Assembly (NCBI GenBank): GCA_023014335.1
Contig: JAECYW010000024.1
Location: 682,001 to 746,000, forward strand
Length of the DNA: 64,000 nucleotides
Reading direction: 5' to 3'
From: Galerina marginata
Taxonomy: Eukaryota; Basidiomycota; Agaricomycetes; Agaricales; Galerinaceae
Under the pieces are notes generated by a model. The model saw only the letters and a program-made list of their open reading frames with translations. It did no database searches and was not told the origin of the DNA. The stretch's first letter is position 1; each line of letters begins with the position of its first letter. Position numbers and translations under genes: made by a program. Below, piece by piece: positions 10,282-22,208 of this stretch.

Positions 10282-11244
10282 ATGCCGCCTCTCTCTCTCG
10301 CTAACCCCCATCTTCCCCCTCCATCTCACTGCAAATTATCCCAAGTACACTCCCTGGTCATCTGGTAAGTGCTCAGAATGTTATTTGAAATGCATTTGAG
10401 CTTACCACATTATTTCTTTCCAGCTTACATGCCCAATCACACTTCTGCGAGTCCAGGTTTTATCTTGGTGTGAACGACCAGAAACATTAACGCAAAACTC
10501 ACGGTATGATTATCTCTTATTCTGATATCCCTCTCTAACATTGTATTTTCTGTAGAGCGCTGCACCGTAGTGGCCGTCACATCGAGGCGCAAATCAAGAT
10601 GCGATCGATGGCGCATTCACACTACTTTTGGACATCCACCGCACCACGCGACCTTGGGAAAGTGCAACCTCCCCAATGCGCTCACTCTTGGTCATGGTCA
10701 GCTTTCTATTTTGGTCTTTATATCCTCTCACTAACTTTGACCAAGTTAGGTAGCTACGACCACCTCAATTGAAGCCACGGAAATATCTGCAAATTATTTA
10801 GGAACTCAATAACCACGCAAGCGACAGTGCGCATATCTTAGCGGCGCTTAGTACACAGTAGTGAGTCTTTATGCCCCCCAATATTGCAAAATTTGACTTA
10901 TTGTTAACTAGATATTCATTCCGCTACCTCCGCTTCCAATTTCCGGAGATTTAACCTCCCCTTCGACTTCTACCACCCATATGACTTTGCTACTGGTTAC
11001 CCGGCTGCTGGGAGCAAAGTTATATGGCGTGTTCTGGGTATATTATCACTCCCAGTTCAAATTCCCGTCCGTTTACCTCCCCTTTCGGCTTCTACCACCT
11101 GTATGGCTTTGTTACCGGTTAACCGGCTGCTGGGAACGAAGTCATATTGTGTGTTTCGTGTTCATTTTCCACATTGCCGGCCATACAAATATCCGTAAGT
11201 CTTTTCTTGCTCATTTTGCGAAGTCGGACTTATCATTTGATTAG
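10282..11244 (+). ncRNA. Candidate spliced transcript crossing from unit 1 into unit 2
   Basis: Consensus introns at 10365-10423, 10504-10555, 10697-10749, 10861-10911 and 11195-11244 (50-59 nt) follow in one orientation, most with CTAAC or a close variant before the acceptor. Splicing the first intron gives a frame of 50 codons from the ATG at 10282 to 10490, which starts MPPLSLANPHLPPPSH and resembles nothing I know. The model runs across the unit boundary as I set it, so the true repeat unit may begin near 10270. It is probably non-coding or a relic. The second copy is at 21246-22208. Confidence 0.4.
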
Positions 11245-13706
11245 AAGCTTGCTATAATGCGATCAGAACTGGAATTGTCAATTCCGAGTCCAGCATCCTG
11301 ACGTTTGACTCCCTTTTCGATTTCTACCACTCGTATCTCTTTGTTACTGGTTATCCGACTGCCGGGAACAAAGTTATATTGAGTGTTCAATGACCATTCT
11401 CCTATTGAAGACTCGCTCTTGTCAGCTCAGTAAGTTTGACAGTAAGCAGTCGTTTTTTCTACCAGTTCCGTGAGATTAAGATTAAGCGCTGGCGGTTTTG
11501 CCGCCTTCTCTTCCGTGATTTAAATATGCTAACACTGAGATATTGAATTGCACGGTAATATTAAATGAGATCTATTCTTCATTCTGTCCAGTACAATTTT
11601 TAAGATAGATCTTCGCCGTTCGGGAGAGGCATGCCGATTATCCATGTTGGATGATCCGGCAGCCATCCTTTCCTCCGTTCCCCCTTCTTGTTTTGGTACA
11701 TTACATTTCGGTTCTCGGCTCATTTATTACTGGCTCAGGGCTGTTTTACAAGTGCCATTGCGTAATTGCGCACTGTTTGACGCCTATTTGCCTTGACGTA
11801 CCCGCTCGAGCATGGCGAGAACACATTGGGACCCGAGAACAAAGTACTGCACCTCCGATGGGCTGTCGTACTATCCCTCCTCCGTCCCCGCTTCTCTGTT
11901 TCACTCTTAAAATTCCGTTACATTTGATTTGCTTCTTTTACGGCCTGTTGACTGTTCGGATCCTGCTAGACTAGGGTTCAGTCAGTCGGTTACAGCCTAA
12001 CTCACCGCAGAAATTGTATTCTCGTCAGTGTGAAGAGGCCGCTAAATTGGTACTTCGGTCAATTAAACTATGCCTATATTAAATCCAACATTTTTTCAAG
12101 AATTAAACAAATCAGAGCCGGATTGAAGTTGCAGACGGGATATGAAAAGCACGGGCGCCTATTTTCCGGTCTGAGTAATTTCCGTCGAAATGTCCCGGTT
12201 TTCTCTTGAATATTGCAACCAAAAGGTCTATAGGACACTTAGAGTACACTGTAAGCAATTCTACTGCGATTATACTGGCGATGCGGGTGATGCGAGCTCC
12301 GAGACGCAAGACGGCGGCATCATCGGGTACCGATCAGACGATCCACTCCTCCGCACCCACTTCTCCGTTTCACTCCCAGAAAACTGCTCACCTTTATGCT
12401 TCTATTCTAGTTTTACACTATTTGGTACCCATCCGGCTAGCTACCTGTCAACGAGGAGCGATCGAGGGCATGACGAAGGCAGAAGGATAAATCGGGCGGC
12501 ACAGCAGGCGCTTGATTTGTACAACTGCCTCGCGTCAATCACACATAGTATATTAGAATATCGAGGACATCTAATCTAATTGCTAGTACCTATTCAGTCA
12601 ATATATACTCGCATCAGTGACAATAACAAAGGAATTATGAACGTGAGCGCGCAAACCTTGAGCCGTCCGATCAAATCATCATCTCCTCCATCCCCACTTC
12701 TCGCGTTGTCTTCAAAAAAGGGCTCGTTTCTGTCGCAGAACCACCCGCTTATTCGGGTCTCACTAGGCTAGGGTCCGACGAATTTAACTAAGGGGATTCC
12801 GGTCCAGACATCTCGAGAACAGTGGGTGTGGGTCTCTTGCAGCTTGCTAGTTTAAGCGCCGATCTCGTCTTTGTGCGTGTTTCGTAGAATCAAAGTAATT
12901 AGAAATATGAATATATTAAACGGTGTAGCTCGCAGAGTGGAGCACAGTACGTACTTCAATTAAATTAAACGAAAGGTAAGCGAGCGGTGCACGGAGACGG
13001 GAATGAGGCGCGAGATGAGAGATCCGAGATCAATACGGTATCTCGGAATCCTACATCTCCTCCGTCTCCCCGTCTCCTTTCTTCTCTCGAAAAACCAGCC
13101 TGTTTCAGCTGTTCGGCTCCGAATGTTTGCTTGGTACTAGCTTGAGAAGCAGGAGGCGTTGACGTTAACGCGGGCGCAAGGAAATCTTTTCGAAGGTACG
13201 TACCTCCGTTCAATGGCAATGTAGTGCGTTGCGCATATCCTTCGAATTCCTGCTGATTTTTTCCCTTAGCGGGTGCTGTGTGGATCTCACGAGTGGGGTG
13301 GATTTAATTTAGGCCCTTTAAGTGGTTGGCGAATCATATTCTCCGTATGCTTGGATTCGAGGGAGGAGGATTGGGAATGATTTAGAGATAGACGTAGAGT
13401 ATAGTACAAACTTCAAGTTGTTGGATTATTTCATTCAAAATAGACATTCAATTTATTCATCTAAGAGACAGAGAGCGGTATAATACACCAAGATAGAATA
13501 CGAAAGAGGACATACGCAGCATATCTGAATCTCAGAACCCAAGGAGGAGATACGATCTCCCCAGTCCCATCCGATCCCGCTCGGCTCACGGAGTTGTGGG
13601 TCCAGGGTCCATTCACACATCCGAAGTCGAAAAAACACACTAGCCGCTAGGCTTCATTCATTGATTACTCGCCTACGTGCTACCGAATACAGGGAATGAG
13701 AAAAGG

Positions 13707-16414
13707 TATATAAACCTACGGGGATTTGGTTCGTATCCTCCATCCCCTTTTCCCATCTTCTCTTCCTCTCCTCCTCTTCGTTCTCTTCCTCTTCTTCCTC
13801 TTCGTTCTCCTCCTCCTCCTCTCTATCGTCCACAACCACCTCAACCCACAGGACAACTAACGGCAGCGACGCTCGCGATCTGGTACGTACCGCCTGCTCA
13901 TTCGACTTCCCGCTCGGGCTGATGTTCTCGCCGACCTTTGCAGGTCTTCACATGTTTCTTGTCTGTATGGTGGGTGCTCGTTCGTCGTCCGCTTCGTTCC
14001 AGTTCGCTGAACGCGTCCTAGATGCACCTAAATGAACGAAAAAAGAACAGATAAGCCACCGTAAGAGTAAGTTATGAAATCCTCTACTTACCCAGCACGA
14101 CTTCTAATTTTTTCGGCTTCGTCTTTCAGCACGAAACGGCGACGGCATGGCCTCCAACCTCCAGGTAAGCTGTCTCGCTCGTCATCTGCCCCATCCTCTT
14201 CACACTAACATCGCGTCATTCCGTTCCAGGAACACCACGCATCGCGACATCCAACGAAGACTGAAATCTGAAGAGAAAAAAAGGTAAGCACACAATTTAA
14301 TGATTCAGGATACGAAATAAACTTACCAGCCTTCGAGCTAACAGCCTGACGTGGCACGACGGCGCTGCTGCTGCTGCCAGTGCCGCCATGCATTCCCAAT
14401 GGCGACGTACGAATGGAAGGACCAGCAGCAGCAGTGGAGGCAGCAGCGACGACTAGAAATAGTCGAGACCGCTGTCCATACGACGAGCGGCCTCGCTATT
14501 CGCGAGCTGGTACGTTCTCCCGCTGTCTTAACCTCCCGCGCCGTCGTTAACACCCCGTCTTTCGCAGCCTGCAGCTTCCTACCACCTCCTCATCCGTACC
14601 GCCCCAATAGAATCCCCACCCGGAGCCAACCCCGGACCCAGACCCAAGAGCATGCGAGGAAGGACGACGACGATGACAGTAGCGGGACGACTGGATAGTC
14701 GAGACCGCTGTCCGCGTCGTCTGACGGCGGTGTACGAGCTGGCAGGTACGTCTTCCCTTTCATTTTCTTCACGGGCAGCACCTCTAACACCCGCCCCACC
14801 TCTCCAAGCATCACCGCACCCCAGTTCTCGGCACCCGTGCCTCCAGCTCCAGTCCCAGCTGCCAAACGAACGAATGAGGGGGCGATATCGGGACGCGAAG
14901 GGGACGGCGGCGACTACTGGAAATAGTCGAGACCGCCGTCCGTCTATCGACTGGATCGCGTGTGTCGCTGGCCGAGCGTCTTGACGATTTGGAGTCGGGT
15001 TCGACTTCGCAGGTGGAGGAGACGGCGGGGAGGACGACGAGCAGGGGACGGTATTGGCTGGCTGCGAGTTTCCTGGTGAGTGGCCTGCTCTGACTTTCGT
15101 TCTTCGGGTGTTTGACTCGTTTTCACGCAGCGGGGTCGTACAGCGCGGCTAGGAGCACCAGCTCCGGGTCCAGGGAGGTGGATGTGCTGGCGGGTGCTGG
15201 CAGGTGACGGCGGGGTCTTGACGTTGGCATTGAAGTTCCAACATCGGGGTGCAGGCTGTGGGGGTGATAGAACGAGGTAAGCAGGTGTTTGATGACGATA
15301 TGAACTTTTACTTACCTCGTTATCTCGATAGGATCCCCCAAATTCGACTTTGCGAGTACGCTCGCGGGACTTCGCCCGTCAGCTCCTGAAGGCCTAGCGA
15401 TGACGTTGAGCTCGTAAGGGTGCTAGATACGAGGTAAGCGAGTTTTCAAACACTAAAACAAAGTATTACTGACCTTTGTTGATATTACCAAGTCTCTTCA
15501 GCCCCTACAACGACGTCCACACGTCGATATCCACCCAACGAACGCGAAACGGCTCTTCTGAGCCGAGGCTGCTGGGTTAACGAGGGCGCCGCGGGAGACG
15601 TGTGGGCGGGATTCTTGAGACTTCGTTTCGTTATCGATGCGAGTAGTTGCAGGCTGTAGGGGTGATAGAACGAGGTAAGCGTGTATTTGTTGACGATATG
15701 AACCTCTGCTTACCTCGTTATCTTGACAGATTTCCCGAAATTCGAAATTCGAGCTGGGGGCTGCACTCGCGGGACGTCGCAGGTCGAGTTCTCGAAGGCG
15801 CAGCGATGATGTGGAGGTTGCGAGGGTGCTAGATACGAGGTAAGTCAGCTTTCGAACACTAAAACAAACCGATACTTACTTACTTTTGGCTGCTCCTACT
15901 ATCCAGCTTCCCCCGTACCCTCTAACGGGGTTCCTCCGTCCTCTAGCGGCAACGAATGCGAAACGGGTGCGGTTGCACTCGTTCGTGCCCTTGCTGGTGT
16001 GTACGATTCGTACTTCCGCGGGAGGATGCACGGCAGCTTGAACCTGATCTTCCGGGTTGGATGGGAACACGGAAAACGGAGACGAGGCCGCTGGGCCAAC
16101 AACGGCGCCGCAGGAGGTGATTTGGCGGGATTCGTGATACGTTGGCTGCACGAATAACGCCTCCGTAAGTCTTCTCGTCCGTTGCTAGCTTCAATTTCGT
16201 GGCTGATGTCCATCTCCACCTCGCTCTCCCTAGACCCAAACCCTGGCGAGCTTGCGAGTCAACGAAATCGCGCCATTACACGGCGGCGAAGGCGATGTTG
16301 AAGGGGAGCGTCGGCGTCGGTTTCGAAGATGGGATGGGTGGGATTGGAAGACGGGAAGGGAGAAGGGAGAAGGAGAGGACTAGGGAGAGAGTTTATGTAG
16401 CACTGTACTGTAAG
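13707..16414 (+). ncRNA. Candidate multi-exon non-coding transcript, copy 2
   Basis: Identical to the copy-1 region, with all twelve intron-like segments at +10964. It lies immediately upstream of the second truncated recyclin gene. Confidence 0.45.
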
Positions 16415-16491
16415 TGATGGAATGAATAAAAGATCGGCTTACGTGATGACGTGTTTTCTTTGGTCATCGTCTTCTTGTCCCGAACCACAAC

Positions 16492-18769
16492 ATGGAAAAG
16501 TTCACGACGCTCGAACCAGTCAAACTTTATTCATCGACGTTTCTCGGCCGCACCACTGGGCCCAAAGTTCCTGTACCACAGCTCGTTGGCCGACTCCCCG
16601 CTGACTTGCACTTTCTAGTGATCTCACACCTCGGAGTCCCTGATATTCCTTCGTATAGCCGATGCTGCCGTGCTACAGCAGGCTTCGTACGAGAGGGGCG
16701 GTGCTGGGAGAGGCGATGGTCTGCGCTGCGAATCGATTCGGACCCAGAGCTGAAGAAGGTAATGGATTTTCTAGAGAAAAAGGTCAATGACAAGGCGGTG
16801 CCTACTCTCTCGGTCGACGACGAATTCGGGGATTTTACAGTGGGCGATGCGTTCAACAAGAATGATTTCCAGGACCCACCATCTCTGTCCTATTCCCTTG
16901 CCCCACAGAAACCAACTGCACTCACGAAATACAAGCACGCCCATGCTCTGCTTAAATCTCTCGCCCATCTCCTCTCCTCCCCGCCACATCTCTTCCTTTC
17001 ATCTCTTGCCGCGCAGTTGACACCTTCAATCAAGCTCTCCGAACAAGCAAGGACTTTGCGCCTGCTCTCGCTTTTCCTCTCTTCACCCGTATCACCCGTG
17101 CGGCAATGGGATACTTTATTCCTATCTTTGCGGAGCGCGATGGACAGATTCGATTCACAGCTGCTAGCGGCGTTCGACGTGGCAGACGGGCGCGGGGATG
17201 AGGCTGGCATGCGGGAGGCGGCAGAGTCGAGCTGGGAGGTATGGGATCGGACAACAGGCGGGGACTGGGAGATGGGCAAGGTCTGGGCTGAGAAGAGGGA
17301 GATTTTTTATCAGCAGGAAAAATGGAAGGCTTTGGATAATTTTACGTGAGTGCTTGTGCCTTTTATTACCCGTTTTTCTTTGTGATGCTTATTCTGTGCA
17401 GTTCAGAGAAACAGCTTAACTTTGCGGCGATGGACGAATTTATGGACGATATCCTAGGCGCGATCAACGAACACGGTGCTCGCGCAGTCCGCGTCTTCCC
17501 ACCCGCTTCACAGGTTGTCCTTCTCTTCTCAGAACGGCTCGCCAACGAAGTCGTAAGTCTATTTTATTACTCGTGTTCTCTAATTAATTTGTCTTCAGGT
17601 TGGTGAATACATCACGACTCTCCTTGCACACGCACGCGAAATCTCAACAGATATCTACCTCAAGTCCGCAGCTGCCTCGTTTCGTGAGGCATGGAAAATG
17701 GTCGACGCCATCATGCTGGCTGCCAAACAGAGGCCTGATTCCGTCGTCGAGAGGACAAAGGCGGAAGACGTCGTGTATGTTCTCATATTCTTCTTACTTT
17801 CTTGCTAGCTAAATTAAATCACAGGTACCAAATGTTCGAAACTAACATGGACGAATACCTCGACGAAGAAGTAGAAGCCGTCAAACGCGCACTCGACGCG
17901 ATCTGCAAAGGATGGGACCAAGAAGCAGCCGCACCCACATCGCCCACCTCTCCACGACACTTCTCTCACTCCAACCCACACTCCAACCCACAACACACAC
18001 AAAACCCGGCGCTCCTCAAACGCACAGTCCTCGCTTCATTCACCAACATCCTGCTGCTTCCCGTGACGATCGTCCCGCGTACCGTCGGCGCTGTGGGTGG
18101 TGCGATTATGGCAGGCGGCGGGGCGGCGGTGCAGGGTATTGGGATGTTGAATCCGCAGCGGTGGGTGGGTGGTGGGAACGTTGCAGGAGATGCTGGCTAT
18201 TCGAAGAACCTAAAGGACGGGGGGATGTTATTCGAGGTCGGGGATGAGGATGAGGAGGATTACGTGCCCAGTGTTGGAGCGAAGGGGGATAAAGGCTCAC
18301 GTATGTCTTCTTGACCTTCCGCTTTTACGATGGGGTGTTAATTACTTGCCCCCAGTTTCGTTGTCCCAACTAGAAATCAAATCACCAACACCGCTCATGA
18401 ACACGTCAACCCCGCCTGTCAGCGCCGCGGACCCAAACCCAGAAACGGCACAGCTGGACCTACTCCTCTCGCTGGACGTGGCGCTGTCTCTCATCCACGC
18501 AGATCGCGAGTCGCTCAAGCGTGTCGAGACGTTCGCGGGGTACCCTGGGCACTATGGGCACCGCGTGCGTGACACGATCGAGGAGCTCTTTGTGTTGATG
18601 TTAGGCGCGTTGGGGGAGAGGCATGTTGGAAGGGGGTTTTCGAGGTGGGTTTCTGTCTTTGTTTTGGGTTTGTTGAGTGCTGAATGCTCTTTTGTATGTC
18701 TTTTTCAGGTACTCTTATGTTTTCAGGCACAAACATATAAAAAGTGAGTATTTTTTCGAAGTAGACTAA
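16492..18769 (+). CDS. Truncated recyclin-like F-box/Sec10 protein, copy 2
   Basis: Exons 16492-17345, 17402-17552, 17599-17774, 17825-18300, 18356-18644 and 18709-18769. The sequence is identical to the truncated gene of copy 1, with the same intron-5 breakpoint and the same substitute tail. This shows the truncation came before the tandem duplication of the unit. Confidence 0.75.
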
Positions 18770-19256
18770 CGCTAAAAGGACTAGATCGTCGAAAACACAG
18801 CAAGTTTTCGACTTTCCGTCCCCTCCTTTTACCCGTGCGAGCAGAGGTTCTCCCACCCCGAAGGGCAGGAGAACGGGCCAATGGGTGTGGGTACACCCGT
18901 TGACAAGACTGGGGGGGAAGGAGGGAAGGAGAGAGGATGACAAGAGGATGGGAAAGGAGCGAAGGAGGGAGGATGACGAGAGGATGGGATTGGGAATGGA
19001 TACGAGAAATAAGATAGTGAGTACCCACCATGTATGTAGCCAGTAGCCACGAATAAACTGGTTTACTTCCAAATACCCGCACTCTACGCCGGAACCACAA
19101 CACCAACCACGAAACCCACTAACCCTAAATCCACCAGCCATTCCATCTGAGATTCCGTGAGAAGGGCGAAGATTGTAAGAGCTGTTTCAGCGAGCTATTA
19201 GACTCAAAAATAGGTAGAAGCTCAAGATAAATCTTACCAAATGCGTCGCTAACTAC

Positions 19257-20124
19257 CCATAGACGTAGCTTACGAGAAGCCCCAAAGCCTAGCTATCAAG
19301 TCGGATGCTGACCTGTGAACATTGAATCAACGGTGGCTGTTCATGGTGGGCAATGGTACATATATTGATGTGTTTTTGTGAGAGTCGAAAATCGTGGGCT
19401 GTGGCAAAATTGACGTCAAGCCGCGGGTTGGAAATGAAAGGTCATCGGAGAGGGTAAAATGTCATCTTCAATATCGTTGGATTGAGGGTTGGAGACGATT
19501 ATCGAGGGGGGGCAGAATTTAGAATCAATCAAACCTGCAAGATAGCTAGCCGTCATAGTCAAGAAACGAACACTTACAAACCGGTTGGCGGACGCCCAAA
19601 TATCAAATTTGAAATTGGAACAGCTTCGAAGCCTTCAAAGGTAATCATGACAATGAGGCGGTTGGCGGACGAAAGAAAATCGAGTCGGATTCTAGATAGT
19701 GATTAGATCCCTCAAACATGATTGGAAGAAACTTTGATAGCTTACCCTACTGACCAAAGCCATTCTTCAGCGTTTCCAGGACGTCCAAATATCAAGTCGG
19801 ATCCGTTGAAGGCACGAAAACCTTCTACAGTGCAGAGGTGATTGGCGGAACACCAAATATCAAGTCAGATCCTCGACAGAAAAACTATCAGTTCAGCGTA
19901 TAACAAGATAAACAAAAAAACTTACCATTGAACATTCTACACCATTTCCCGGAACTCCAAATATCAGGTTGGAAAATTTGGGCTGCCTCCAGGAGTCCAG
20001 GTTGCTTCCGAGCCTTGCAAAACTTTCAATACATAGTTAGACCATAACGTGAAAGATCAGATTGCCAAATCAAACTCACAGCATTTTCCGGAGCTCCAAA
20101 TATCAAGTCGGAATGTTAAGGGTC
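19257..20124 (-). repeat. Array of exon-like L-D-I-W modules, copy 2
   Basis: Identical to the array of copy 1 at +10964. Copy 3 of the unit has no such array because its sequence continues into the complete recyclin gene instead. Confidence 0.55.
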
Positions 20125-21245
20125 TTTGAATAAGACCTACTTTGAAATTTATAAGCATAGAACCTATTAAGAAGATGAAGAACAACACTTACGACGATGC
20201 GGTAGGTGAAAGGTGATGGCGGTGGTCTAAAAAGGAAGGTCAGTCAATGTTTGGCACATCAAGCACCAAACACACAAGATAAGACGGTGATGCAGCTTCG
20301 TTGTGAACAACGACAATGAGGGGGCGCGGATACCGTGATGTGCAAACATTACGACGGCGTGGAGGGTAAAAGTGCTCAAGCACTCACTGGGTAAGTATAG
20401 ACCTTTATAGTTTCTGTGTGCCAAGCATCCCAAGTCCCATCAAGGCGCTAATGAGTAGCTGAGCGCTGATCTGAGGTCATCATTTAGCATCTGTTCGCTT
20501 CACAGTAAGAATGAGTCTGGTCTCCGAATAATGAAGTAGCATCTTAGTCAATTATTAGCTCACTTAAGTTGAACCCTGAGTTTACGTGTCAATCACAATT
20601 CGGCCATTCAGAATTTCAGGCATTCCCTAAGGCTCAGATCACTTAGATATCTCACTCACACCCAATTCCAGTACCCTCCCTCTCAGAAAAAATTATCTGC
20701 TAGTCAATGGCTACCAAATAATATTTTCTGAGAGGATTGGTACTGGAATTATCCAGTCCATAGGCCTCACTCAAGAGGAAAGAAATAAAATATGAATTCG
20801 TGCTTACCACATCTGTCAGTCATTTGCAGGGTCTTCAGCCACTTGAAGCCCGAGATTTCAGTCTATGACCTGTGAGAATCCATGTCAGTGATCTTCTCCA
20901 GCTCCGAGATGCCCTGTCGGCAATCCCTCCCTGATCCTTGAATATTACCCAGACCACCGTTGGGAATTCACTGAATTAATAAAATAGAAAGCTCAGACCT
21001 CTCTTTAAGACTGCCATAATTAAAGAGAATAGAAAAGAATGTTATTTACTCACTGAGCAGAATTTTAAAGTAAGATCTACTCAAATTTTTAGCTCAAGGA
21101 AGCCAACAACAATATTCAGGGAAGGGACTTCTCATCGTGAATCCACACCAATTTCCTGTGATCGGACACTTCTCGTCGCGCTTGGCTGGCACACGTCCGC
21201 GCACCCCAAATTCCATTGCTGTCACATTTCCGTCGCAACTCAATC

Positions 21246-22208
21246 ATGCCGCCTCTCTCTCTCGCTAACCCCCATCTTCCCCCTCCATCTCACTGCAAAT
21301 TATCCCAAGTACACTCCCTGGTCATCTGGTAAGTGCTCAGAATGTTATTTGAAATGCATTTGAGCTTACCACATTATTTCTTTCCAGCTTACATGCCCAA
21401 TCACACTTCTGCGAGTCCAGGTTTTATCTTGGTGTGAACGACCAGAAACATTAACGCAAAACTCACGGTATGATTATCTCTTATTCTGATATCCCTCTCT
21501 AACATTGTATTTTCTGTAGAGCGCTGCACCGTAGTGGCCGTCACATCGAGGCGCAAATCAAGATGCGATCGATGGCGCATTCACACTACTTTTGGACATC
21601 CACCGCACCACGCGACCTTGGGAAAGTGCAACCTCCCCAATGCGCTCACTCTTGGTCATGGTCAGCTTTCTATTTTGGTCTTTATATCCTCTCACTAACT
21701 TTGACCAAGTTAGGTAGCTACGACCACCTCAATTGAAGCCACGGAAATATCTGCAAATTATTTAGGAACTCAATAACCACGCAAGCGACAGTGCGCATAT
21801 CTTAGCGGCGCTTAGTACACAGTAGTGAGTCTTTATGCCCCCCAATATTGCAAAATTTGACTTATTGTTAACTAGATATTCATTCCGCTACCTCCGCTTC
21901 CAATTTCCGGAGATTTAACCTCCCCTTCGACTTCTACCACCCATATGACTTTGCTACTGGTTACCCGGCTGCTGGGAGCAAAGTTATATGGCGTGTTCTG
22001 GGTATATTATCACTCCCAGTTCAAATTCCCGTCCGTTTACCTCCCCTTTCGGCTTCTACCACCTGTATGGCTTTGTTACCGGTTAACCGGCTGCTGGGAA
22101 CGAAGTCATATTGTGTGTTTCGTGTTCATTTTCCACATTGCCGGCCATACAAATATCCGTAAGTCTTTTCTTGCTCATTTTGCGAAGTCGGACTTATCAT
22201 TTGATTAG
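21246..22208 (+). ncRNA. Candidate spliced transcript crossing from unit 2 into unit 3
   Basis: Same structure as the preceding example, with introns 21329-21387, 21468-21519, 21661-21713, 21825-21875 and 22159-22208. Confidence 0.4.

Larger units (their letters stand above)
1..10965. repeat. 10.96-kb tandem unit, copy 1 (left end outside window)
   Basis: The sequence starting at position 1 recurs at 10966 and again at 21930, and the three stretches read the same through every gene and intergenic landmark I compared. The only difference found is a T-run near 1126 (7 T here and in copy 3, 6 T in copy 2). Window bases 1-15 equal 10966-10980, so this copy already begins inside the array. The unit holds repeats, a spliced-looking non-coding region, a 3'-truncated recyclin gene and a repeat-rich tail. 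Either a very recent amplification or an assembly duplication would look like this. Confidence 0.97.
10966..21929. repeat. 10.96-kb tandem unit, copy 2
   Basis: Head-to-tail copy of the preceding unit, 10,964 bases long, one T shorter in the homopolymer at about 12091-12096. All features described for copy 1 recur at +10965 before that run and +10964 after it. Its recyclin gene carries the same truncation and the same foreign tail as copy 1, so copies 1 and 2 come from one truncated parent unit. Confidence 0.97.
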
